A DNA stretch of 64,000 bases, from positions 1 to 64,000 of the forward strand of contig NZ_BMKR01000013.1 of the NCBI RefSeq assembly GCF_014644435.1. Reading direction: 5' to 3'. The stretch is from Paenibacillus albidus. GTDB lineage: Bacteria; Bacillota; Bacilli; Paenibacillales; Paenibacillaceae. The notes beneath the pieces were generated by a model. That model was not told the DNA's origin and ran no database searches. It was given only the letters and a program-made list of their open reading frames with translations. Both the position numbers and the translations under genes were made by a program. Shown here one piece after another: positions 35,462 to 42,137 of this stretch (positions are counted from its first letter, which is position 1; each line of letters begins with the position of its first letter).

Positions 35462-36829
35462 TTATAAACCGGCCAAATAGCGGCAGTACAAAACCATTTG
35501 CTTGACGGACGGTCTTATTTTTTGATCATTAAGCGGAGTGTTGTCGTTCTTGGACGGTTTGGAATTCACCTCCAGCAACCAGATCCGTCCGGATTGGTCC
35601 AGCGCGATGTCGATGCCAAGCTCCCCGAAGTGGGCGGGGATATAGGTCTCGACACCACGGGCAATCGCCAGAGCCGCCTTGGGCAGCTGGATTTGCACGC
35701 TTTCCTTGGCCCCGGGGGAGAGATTGCTTTTGCCGACAGCTTCCTTAACCGTGCTGAGGCTGCCTCCCCGGGCCAGATTCGACACAAAGTGATTGCTGCC
35801 TGCGGTGCGGGCAACGATAGAGGTAACGCCCCACTTGCCGGTGCCGTTCTTCTGAACGAGCGCCCGGAAATCTACGGGCCGCCGCCCCAGCTCCATCAGG
35901 GGCAAGCCCTGCTGAATCTGGTAACGGGTGCTCTTCATCTTGGGGGCAACAGCCTGGAACAGCTTCGTCAGACTGGGGAAGCTCTGCTTACGCGTACCGA
36001 GCTGTGTCGTGGACAAAAGCCGGTAGCCGCCTCCGTCTTCCCGGGAGATACGGAGAATGCCTTTGCCAAGGCTGCCGCGCACCGGCTTCAGGAATACGCT
36101 TGGATAATGGCTGCACATTTTCTTTAATACAGCAAAGCCGCTGAAGGCATGCGATTCCGGCAAATAACGCTGCAGGGCAGCGTCCTGTGCTAAAGCTTCA
36201 AATACTTCGGTCTTGTCGAGGAACTTCTCATTGAAGAAATGGGTTCCATAACGTGATTTTACTTCCGCCAAAAAATGCTGTACGCTAGTTTTGTTCTCTG
36301 CCTTGCGCGAGGTGAGCCTGTTGTTGATGACATCGGCCACCGGCAGACTCTGTTTCCGCCAGCCTTCGTCGTATACCCACCCCTGAATGGATGAGCTGCG
36401 CATCTCCAGAGCTTCCGGGGTGAAGAAATATACGCAGGCCCCCTGTGCGCGGCAGGCATTGGTCAATTCCCGGCAGAACAGGGTAATTTGGCCGAACAAC
36501 CTGTCGGGGTTATCCGGATGGTCCCGGCTGACGAGCACCCCGATGAGCGGACCCAGCCGCAGTGTGCGGCTTCCGGAGCTGTAGGAGGCACCCAGCGATT
36601 GACGTCTTTTCCAGCCGGTTCTACTTGCCAGTCCTTCGCTTACGCGCAGACTGTCGGATTTGGGAACCGGGATAACGGTGACCTCCTGCCGTAAAGAGCC
36701 GAAAGCCAGCTGGATTGTGCTGTGTGCCGGGATCTTTAGTTTCTTCATGGACCTCTCGCCAAGCATGACGGTATTGTCCTGCAGGATGCCCGTGTGGACC
36801 GTCTGGACCGGGATCTTATATTGGGACAT
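35462..36829 (-). CDS. yheD: YheD-type ATP-grasp protein with N-terminal barrel domain (first gene of the operon)
   Basis: 455 aa, long form. Residues 1-90 contain MLGERSMKKLKIPAHSTIQL, the same extra beta-rich domain as in the 457-aa paralogue. The core starts at LGPLIGVLVSRD. Motifs: INNRLTSRKAE, FLKPVRGSLGKGILRIS, YQIQQGLPLMELGRRPVDF and LGIDIALDQSGRIWLLEVN. A sigma-K-like promoter lies about 60-95 bp upstream, which fits expression in the mother cell late in sporulation. GGAAGGAG precedes the ATG. yheA is divergent on the other side. Confidence 0.9.
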   Translation of the reverse strand: MSQYKIPVQTVHTGILQDNTVMLGERSMKKLKIPAHSTIQLAFGSLRQEVTVIPVPKSDSLRVSEGLASRTGWKRRQSLGASYSSGSRTLRLGPLIGVLVSRDHPDNPDRLFGQITLFCRELTNACRAQGACVYFFTPEALEMRSSSIQGWVYDEGWRKQSLPVADVINNRLTSRKAENKTSVQHFLAEVKSRYGTHFFNEKFLDKTEVFEALAQDAALQRYLPESHAFSGFAVLKKMCSHYPSVFLKPVRGSLGKGILRISREDGGGYRLLSTTQLGTRKQSFPSLTKLFQAVAPKMKSTRYQIQQGLPLMELGRRPVDFRALVQKNGTGKWGVTSIVARTAGSNHFVSNLARGGSLSTVKEAVGKSNLSPGAKESVQIQLPKAALAIARGVETYIPAHFGELGIDIALDQSGRIWLLEVNSKPSKNDNTPLNDQKIRPSVKQMVLYCRYLAGL

Positions 36830-36895
36830 CGTGGATCTCCTTCCGGTAGGCAGCTTGATGCCGGCAAAATGATAGCTAAGGGTTACATATCATTC

Positions 36896-36923
36896 ATCAT
36901 ATGGAGACATCTGACCCTTGGTG
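36896..36923 (-). promoter_or_regulatory. Candidate sigma-K promoter of the YheC/YheD operon
   Basis: Read on the minus strand: CACC (36920-36923), 16 bases, then CATATGATG (-10 core at 36896-36903). Sigma-K promoters have an AC-containing -35 and CATANNNTA at -10. The match is good but short, so chance is possible. Confidence 0.4.
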
Positions 36924-37017
36924 ATTGACCTAGGGGTTAAAAAGCCTGGTGAAGCAAGTTTTACTGAGCACATAAATCGCGGAGTCTGCCCCCGCAAAAC
37001 TTTTAGGAGGAATTATA

Positions 37018-37362
37018 ATGAGCATTTATGACAAAGCGCATGAATTGGCGAAAGCCATCAAAGAAAGCAGTGAGGTGATTGACATCAGAAGTGCGATGAA
37101 GCTGGTAGAGGCCGATGCGGAGAGCAAGCAGATGCTGGATAATTTCCGGCGGAGCCAGATGGAGCTGCAGCAGCGGATGATGAGCGGAGATATGCCGCCG
37201 CAAGAGGAAATCGAGAAGATGGAGAAATTGTTTGAGGTGCTGAACCTGAATTTGGGCATCCGCCGTCTGTTCGATGCCGAGCGCCGGCTCAGCGTGGTCA
37301 TTGAAGATGTGAACAAGATCATTACCGAAAGTCTGTCGGAGCTGTACGGCGACGCAGAATAA
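37018..37362 (+). CDS. yheA: YlbF-family protein YheA
   Basis: 114 aa, all-helical YlbF/YmcA-like protein. The wording NFRRSQMELQQRMMSGDMPP and the end ERRLSVVIEDVNKIITESLSELYG match B. subtilis YheA (about 117 aa), which sits beside yheC and yheD there, so synteny supports the call. The relatives YlbF and YmcA with YaaT modulate RNase Y and Spo0A phosphorylation, but YheA itself has no established role that I know of. AGGAGG precedes the ATG. Divergent from the ATP-grasp operon, with a strong terminator 39 bp downstream. Confidence 0.88.
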   Translation: MSIYDKAHELAKAIKESSEVIDIRSAMKLVEADAESKQMLDNFRRSQMELQQRMMSGDMPPQEEIEKMEKLFEVLNLNLGIRRLFDAERRLSVVIEDVNKIITESLSELYGDAE

Positions 37363-37400
37363 TCGGGCGCTTTGGGAGCGGCAGCGCCAAAGCTCTCCGC

Positions 37401-37450
37401 AAATAAGGGTGTTCCCATAGCCGCAAGGCTTCAGGAACACCCTTATTTGT
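37401..37450 (+). terminator. Terminator of yheA
   Basis: AAATAAGGGTGTTCC (37401-37415) pairs perfectly with GGAACACCCTTATTT (37434-37448) over 15 bp, with a T-containing tail. Confidence 0.9.
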
Positions 37451-37507
37451 TGTGCATTCAGATCGCGGGAAACGGGCTGGCCACCGACAGGCCTGCCAGC
37501 GGCGTTT

Positions 37508-37691
37508 TAATGCAAAAAATACAGCAGAAACAGCCCTGCGGGCTGTTAAACCGGATTGTGCTGTATTTCGTACATCAAAATCCGGCAAATCCCTCCATAA
37601 GGAGCGTTCCCGGCTGTTTCTGATGTACAAATTACATCGGAGCGGGTCCCAGGCGCTCTTGTGAGTCTATACTGCTGCACAATATGCAGCA
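37508..37691. repeat. Structured intergenic repeat, copy B (four spaced dyads)
   Basis: Four dyads with a 5-bp centre: TAATGCA-N5-TACAGCA (37508), TGCTGTA-N5-TACATCA (37559), TGATGTA-N5-TACATCG (37621) and TGCTGCA-N5-TGCAGCA (37673). The starts are 51, 62 and 52 bp apart, compared with 51, 62 and 51 in copy A at 515-697. The three spacers (32, 43 and 33 bp) each hold a small hairpin of their own, for example ACAGCCC/GGGCTGT at 37530-37546. Spacer sequences differ between copies, while CTGATGTAC and CCTTATGG-like words recur. Together with the 7-bp array that follows, this fills most of the 527-bp gap between yheA and the next gene. Confidence 0.75.
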
Positions 37692-37771
37692 GTATGCGGT
37701 ATGCGGCATTCAGTATGAGGTATGCAGTATCCGGTATCATCCGGTATCCGGTATCCGGTATGCAATATGCA
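37692..37771 (+). repeat. Degenerate 7-bp tandem array
   Basis: About eleven consecutive units of GTATSCG (GTATGCG, GTATGCG, GCATTCA, GTATGAG, GTATGCA, GTATCCG, GTATCAT, then after a CCG insert GTATCCG twice, GTATGCA, ATATGCA). It abuts the last dyad of the structured repeat. No reading frame follows the period usefully. From 37772 to the gene end at 37890 only GC-rich sequence with GGCTGC/GCAGCC words is seen. Confidence 0.8.
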
Positions 37772-37889
37772 GGATCGCTTAGCCCCACAAGGCAGCCACA
37801 AGAAATAGGCTGCAGGCTATAGGCCGCGGGCTACATGCCACAAGACTGGCCGGGCTGGCTGCTGCCCAACAACCGTCCCCGCTCAGCCT

Positions 37890-38465
37890 CTAGTCCTGTT
37901 TGCCTTCCACGGCGCAGAGCAGAACGCCTGCGGCCAGCCCCAGACGGCGGTCAAGCCGATGTTTGGGATCTTCTGTGAAATCAGCCAAGATCTTGGTCAC
38001 CAAAGGATTGAAGTTCTGATTGAAACCGGCAATGGCGCTTCCACCAATTTCAACCCTATATTTCTGGGGAATAATGTTGATGAACCGCCGCAAGAGAGCC
38101 ATGGCTGTGCTGTCTTCCGTAATTCTGCCGATCTCTTCGTCGTTTCTGTCAAGGATCAGCCATTCGTCCTTGAGGATCGATTTCAGTCCTTTGCGGCGCA
38201 GAGCGCCGACATGTTCACCGGTCTCCGAATCGTGCACATCATAGGTCGCCCCAAAATCAATGACACTGCGGGCTTTGATTCGCAGCAGCTCTTTATGCAT
38301 ATTCTCATCCGTGTAAAGAGCAATATCTTCTTTCAGGCGGAAGGCTTTCATCTGGGAATAAAGAACAAGATTCTCCGAGTTGTCATAGATATGAATCTTG
38401 GCCCCCAGCACGGAAAGCACCTTTTTGCGGATAACATATTCAGTGTGATTAAATGCCTGGTTCAC
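37890..38465 (-). CDS. LURP-one-related (YxjI-like) protein
   Basis: 191 aa. Tubby-like beta-strand pattern with YVIRKKVLSVLGAKIHIYD at the start, then YSQMKAFRLKEDIALYTD, DFGATYDVHDSETGEHVGALRRKG and a C-terminal helix (LAAGVLLCAVEG). This is the layout of the LURP-one/YxjI family, which may bind lipids or act as a scaffold. No function is established for the bacterial members. The start is GTG at 38465, eleven bases after AGGAGG. It is single-gene, flanked by the repeat region on its 3' side. Confidence 0.82.
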   Translation of the reverse strand: MNQAFNHTEYVIRKKVLSVLGAKIHIYDNSENLVLYSQMKAFRLKEDIALYTDENMHKELLRIKARSVIDFGATYDVHDSETGEHVGALRRKGLKSILKDEWLILDRNDEEIGRITEDSTAMALLRRFINIIPQKYRVEIGGSAIAGFNQNFNPLVTKILADFTEDPKHRLDRRLGLAAGVLLCAVEGKQD

Positions 38466-38666
38466 TTCAGAAATCGCCTCCTAAATTGAATTTTATCATC
38501 TCATAGATATACTCTATTTGCTATGCTGATTCTGCCGGATAAATGATTTTTTATGATCTGCCGGAAAGTTTTTTAAAGACTTGTCTCATATTCCGGGCGG
38601 CTTGTTCATAGAGTAGAAATATAGAGTCGGGCCAAGGAATAATCTTATAAAGAAGGAGCTGTCCCT

Positions 38667-38951
38667 ATGAGAAAAAGAAACAAGTTCAAGCACGGAGTAT
38701 ACCTGCTGGTAGCACTGGCTATGCTGCTGTATGCTCTGCCGAAACTGTCGCTGGATAGTGGGCCAAGCTGGGTATTCGGGTTCGGTATTGTCTGGTGTGT
38801 TTTTGCCTTCCTGGTTATTGCTGCACATTTACATGTGATTATCGGGGTGGACGAGGAGAAGGCCAAACGCCTGGAGGCGGTCCGCAAGGAGAAGCTGAGA
38901 CAATGGGAAGGCAAATGGTACGACGAAGGCCGGGTTACGCAAAAGTCATAA
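38667..38951 (+). CDS. Small two-helix membrane protein
   Basis: 94 aa with a basic start (RKRNKFKHG), hydrophobic segments at about 11-27 and 36-60, and a highly charged C-terminal tail (EEKAKRLEAVRKEKLRQWEGKWYDE) likely in the cytoplasm. I do not recognise the family. AAGGAG lies upstream of the ATG. The following stretch 38952-39144 shows no gene. Confidence 0.75.
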   Translation: MRKRNKFKHGVYLLVALAMLLYALPKLSLDSGPSWVFGFGIVWCVFAFLVIAAHLHVIIGVDEEKAKRLEAVRKEKLRQWEGKWYDEGRVTQKS

Positions 38952-39144
38952 ATTCGCTGTAGAATTAAGTCGCATTTTGGCAAAATAATTAAATATCCAA
39001 GTAAAGACGTCTTACTGGTGAAGAAGGCAGGATCTGATTTGGAAGAGTACGTACATTTTGCTGTGCGTATTTTTCTGGTTGGATCCTTTTTTGTTTTTAA
39101 TCATCTGGCCTTATCCAGCTGTGTGGGAAAGCGGTGCGGGACGG

Positions 39145-39174
39145 TTGTACTGAAGCTTTCTCTCCGTGTATAAT
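39145..39174 (+). promoter_or_regulatory. Sigma-A promoter of ytoI
   Basis: TTGTAC (39145-39150), an 18-bp spacer and a perfect TATAAT (39169-39174), 41 bp before the TTG start. Confidence 0.75.
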
Positions 39175-39215
39175 GAGTACAGGTTAGTACAGATCGGAGC
39201 ATGGGGGTGTAACAG

Positions 39216-40550
39216 TTGGAAGGACAAGGCGATGCAATTACCAAACACGAGCAGCTGCTGCAGCACATCGAAAGTCTTAAGGTAGGCACCAAAATATCCG
39301 TCCGCAAGCTGGCCAAGGAAATGGGTGTCAGTGAAGGTACCGCCTACCGGGCAGTGAAGGAAGCGGAGAATCTGGGTATCGTTATTACAAAGGAGCGGAT
39401 CGGTACGGTCCGTGTGGAAAAAAAACCCCGCAACATTTCCGAGCAGCTGACATTTGGGGATGTAGTGGATATCGTGGAAGGCCACGTGCTGGGCGGTTCG
39501 AACGGCCTGAACAAACATCTGCACAAATATGTGATCGGAGCGATGAAGGTTGATGCGATGATCCGGTATATCGATGCAGACAGTCTGCTGATTGTAGGGA
39601 ACCGCGACGATGTGCATTCGCTTGCACTTGAGCAGGGGGCAGGTGTGCTGGTCACAGGCGGCTTCGGCACCAGCCGTGAGGTTAAGGCGCTGGCAGATGA
39701 GCTGGATCTGCCGGTGATCTCTTCCCGGCACGACACCTTTACCGTGGCTTCCATGATTAACCGGGCGATTTTTGACCGGTTGATCAAGAAGAAGATTATG
39801 CTGGTTGAAGATATAATCGATAATAAGCCGCGCCTGAACACGATGAAGATCTCCAGCACCGTCAAGGAATTGCGGGAGCTGTCGAAGAACAGCGGAGAAC
39901 AGCGTTTTGCGGTGACGGATGAGTGGAACCGTGTGATTGGGATCGTGGGACGCCGTGACGTGGAGGACTCCGCAGAAGGAATGAGCATTGAGAAGGCGAT
40001 GATCCGCAGTCCCATTACAGCAACCCTGCAGACCTCGCTCGCTTCGGCGGCCCAGATCATGATGTGGGAAGGGATCGACTTTCTGCCGATTGTAGACCGC
40101 AACCGCAAGCTGGTCGGCGTTCTGACCCGCAGGGAAGTGCTCCAGAGCCTGCGTGATGTCCGCAACCAGCCACAGCTGGGGGAAACGTTTGACCATCTGA
40201 TCTGGAACGGATTCGCAGAGGAGCGCGATGAAGAGGGGCATCTGTTTTTTCACGGCTTTATTACACCGCAAATGGCTACCGACCTCGGAACCATTTCAGA
40301 AGGTATCTTGTCCACGCTGATGACGTTGTCCGCATTCAAGGCAGCCAAGGACCTTACGGGGAATGATTATGTGCTGGACAACATGTCGACGTATTTTATC
40401 CGTCCGGTCCAAATCGAACATTCCATCACCGTGATGCCGAAGCTGCTGGAGATCAGCCGGCGCACCTGCAAGCTGGAAATTGAAATCAGCCATATGGACA
40501 TTCTGGTGGCCAAAGCCGTGCTGATGCTGCAATCTATAGACCACGGTTAG
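39216..40550 (+). CDS. ytoI: YtoI: HTH, DRTGG, CBS pair and thioesterase-like domains
   Basis: 444 aa. An N-terminal winged helix (about 10-65, KISVRKLAKEMGVSEGTAYRAV), a DRTGG domain (about 75-185, with GGFGTSREVKALADE), two CBS motifs (about 190-310, each with IGIVGRRDV- or VGVLTRREV-like ends) and a C-terminal hot-dog thioesterase-like domain (about 330-440). This is the B. subtilis YtoI architecture, probably a nucleotide-sensing regulator. TTG start after GGGGGTG. The position next to ytpI and dnaE matches B. subtilis order. A terminator follows at 40580. Confidence 0.92.
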   Translation: MEGQGDAITKHEQLLQHIESLKVGTKISVRKLAKEMGVSEGTAYRAVKEAENLGIVITKERIGTVRVEKKPRNISEQLTFGDVVDIVEGHVLGGSNGLNKHLHKYVIGAMKVDAMIRYIDADSLLIVGNRDDVHSLALEQGAGVLVTGGFGTSREVKALADELDLPVISSRHDTFTVASMINRAIFDRLIKKKIMLVEDIIDNKPRLNTMKISSTVKELRELSKNSGEQRFAVTDEWNRVIGIVGRRDVEDSAEGMSIEKAMIRSPITATLQTSLASAAQIMMWEGIDFLPIVDRNRKLVGVLTRREVLQSLRDVRNQPQLGETFDHLIWNGFAEERDEEGHLFFHGFITPQMATDLGTISEGILSTLMTLSAFKAAKDLTGNDYVLDNMSTYFIRPVQIEHSITVMPKLLEISRRTCKLEIEISHMDILVAKAVLMLQSIDHG

Positions 40551-40579
40551 GGGATGCTGCGAATCCCGGAAGCACACAT

Positions 40580-40638
40580 AAGGGCTGACCCAAGAGCCAT
40601 GAATTTGGCCGGACGGGTCAGCCCTTCGCTTTTTTTTA
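40580..40638 (+). terminator. Terminator of ytoI
   Basis: AAGGGCTGACCC (40580-40591) pairs perfectly with GGGTCAGCCCTT (40615-40626) and is followed by CGCTTTTTTTT. Confidence 0.92.
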
Positions 40639-40674
40639 AATATAAGAATTTATATGCTTCGCGCTATAAATTAT

Positions 40675-40754
40675 CCTTCTATTTCTCGCTGAAACGGTTA
40701 CCGTCCTTATAAGGACGGCGTAGCCGTTTCTACTTGTTCCCGTTAAATAGAAGG
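40675..40754. repeat. 80-bp nested palindromic element
   Basis: Outer arms CCTTCTATTT (40675-40684) and AAATAGAAGG (40745-40754) are exact complements. They enclose a long hairpin at 40691-40730, GAAACGG/CCGTTTC with an extended CGTCCTTATAAGGACG centre and a 2-nt bulge. It sits between the ytoI terminator and the 3' end of ytpI, where one terminator is already present. The nested form suggests a mobile palindromic repeat or an RNA element. Confidence 0.65.
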
Positions 40755-40785
40755 CAGCATAGGCTCCGTTTCCAGTTCCCGGAAA

Positions 40786-41088
40786 TTAGCCTTTGCTGCG
40801 GATACGGTTGTAATAGCCGTAGCTGCGCAGTCCCGAGAAAATATTAAAGATACCGATGACCAGAAACAGCGCTTCCACAATGATACTGACCGTAGAGCCG
40901 CGGAACAGGAACATGGACATCAAGGCAAGGGTCACCAGCATGGCGCCCTGCATCACGTTCATAACGGAACGTTTCCGGCCTTTGACTGCGGGGTCTGCGG
41001 CCCGGCGGGAGGATAAACTGAATACGGCGGCGCCAATGACGAAGACCACCAGCAGGACAAACAGCAAATACTTGATGAGGATGATCAT
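40786..41088 (-). CDS. ytpI: YtpI-like membrane protein
   Basis: 100 aa with three hydrophobic segments (about 3-24, 47-62 and 67-85). Matches the YtpI family in size and hydrophobic pattern, and stands beside ytoI as in B. subtilis. AAAGGAGC precedes the ATG. The function is unknown. In B. subtilis nrnA lies between ytpI and ytrI/ytrH; here the next gene upstream is ytrI, 70 bp away. Confidence 0.82.
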   Translation of the reverse strand: MIILIKYLLFVLLVVFVIGAAVFSLSSRRAADPAVKGRKRSVMNVMQGAMLVTLALMSMFLFRGSTVSIIVEALFLVIGIFNIFSGLRSYGYYNRIRSKG

Positions 41089-41158
41089 GGACAGGCAGCT
41101 CCTTTAACATGTCATGCTTGAGTTTGTTACCCTGTCCCTTATTGTAGCATGATTGCTG

Positions 41159-41662
41159 TCAGGTGCGCCTATAAGGATTGATTTCCACCCAGATTTGGAG
41201 CACGCCCTCCATGACAAGCATGGTCCGGATGCGGACGGTATACTCTTTGTCCCGCACCGGGTACACTTTGCCGTCCAGCAGCAGGCGGGCCAGCTTGCCG
41301 TCGGTATCAATCTCGAACATGCTGCGGCCGCGCATGGGCTCCAGATCCGAGAGCATATGGCGGATAATTTCCTTAATTGTGACCTGATCGAGGACTGCGG
41401 TACCTTCCCGGGCTTTGCCTTCTTCGGCCCGGATCTTGATCTCGCGGATGACGGTGGAGGTATTGCTATATTTTTTGAGCGTCAGAATATCCTTTTGGTA
41501 TTGTTCAATCTGTACACGCAGATCCTGGTTCTTTAGCCACAGCACATTATAACCGAGATGAAAAATGGCATTATACACAATGCCCCCAACGACCATCCCG
41601 AGTACAAAAATGGCGGAAATTTGCGAAAAATGACGGAAGCGCTGAAATGGCGGGACTCTCAT
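41159..41662 (-). CDS. ytrI: Sporulation membrane protein YtrI
   Basis: 167 aa from the ATG at 41662, eight bases after an AGGGGGCG site; the longer frame to 41794 overlaps ytrH. One N-terminal helix (about 16-36), then a coiled-coil-prone stretch (NQDLRVQIEQYQKDILTLKK) and a C-terminal alpha/beta domain. YtrI and YtrH are sigma-E-controlled membrane proteins in B. subtilis. It lies four bases after the ytrH stop, so the two are co-transcribed. Confidence 0.86.
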   Translation of the reverse strand: MRVPPFQRFRHFSQISAIFVLGMVVGGIVYNAIFHLGYNVLWLKNQDLRVQIEQYQKDILTLKKYSNTSTVIREIKIRAEEGKAREGTAVLDQVTIKEIIRHMLSDLEPMRGRSMFEIDTDGKLARLLLDGKVYPVRDKEYTVRIRTMLVMEGVLQIWVEINPYRRT

Positions 41663-41666
41663 GGCG

Positions 41667-41993
41667 TTAGCGCCCCCTGCCGCACACCCATTTAACCAGT
41701 TCGCTGCCCATATGGGCTCCAAGAAATGCGAACACGAGGTAGAGAATCTGTTTGATGGCCGGAGAGAGATTGCCGCCGAGCATATTGCTCTCAATTACCC
41801 GCATCGGATCAATGGTGCCGCCGACCGCTGCGGCGAGGGCCCAGATTTTGATCCGGTCGGCAACTTCCAGCATCGTTTGGGTGGGCGGCTGCAGGGAGAC
41901 AACGGCACCGATTCCGCCCAGCATGGCTCCGCCCAGTACAATCCCGCAGGCAATGAAGAAATCAAGGATGGCTTTGCTCAAAAAAATGTTCAT
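41667..41993 (-). CDS. ytrH: Sporulation membrane protein YtrH
   Basis: 108 aa with about three hydrophobic segments, beginning FLSKAILDFFIACGIVLGG and containing the Gly-rich GGTIDPMRVIESNMLGG loop and the QILYLVFAFLGAHMGSEL helix typical of YtrH. AAAGGAG precedes the ATG at 41993. A strong sigma-E-type promoter lies 62-91 bp upstream. Divergent from dnaE, as a mother-cell sporulation unit. Confidence 0.88.
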   Translation of the reverse strand: MNIFLSKAILDFFIACGIVLGGAMLGGIGAVVSLQPPTQTMLEVADRIKIWALAAAVGGTIDPMRVIESNMLGGNLSPAIKQILYLVFAFLGAHMGSELVKWVCGRGR

Positions 41994-42054
41994 AGGGGCT
42001 CCTTTCAAGGGCGAGGCTTGTGGGAGGCGCTGCCTGTCCCTGTGCTCTTAATCC

Positions 42055-42084
42055 ATTCTATGGGCGGTTACCCTCCGAATATGA
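42055..42084 (-). promoter_or_regulatory. Sigma-E promoter of ytrHI
   Basis: On the minus strand: TCATATT (42078-42084), 15 bases, CATAGAAT (42055-42062). The sigma-E pattern is KMATATT-N13/15-CATACANT, so only the C in the -10 differs. It lies within the 144-bp ytrH-dnaE intergenic region. Confidence 0.7.
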
Positions 42085-42137
42085 TAAAATAGTTACATCT
42101 TATAGCTGGATTTGTGACAGTGGAAGGAAGTGGGAGG

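Noticed and set aside
39111..40271. 386-codon open frame on the minus strand
   Set aside because: Shadow of ytoI, which has clear HTH, DRTGG and CBS motifs in the plus frame.
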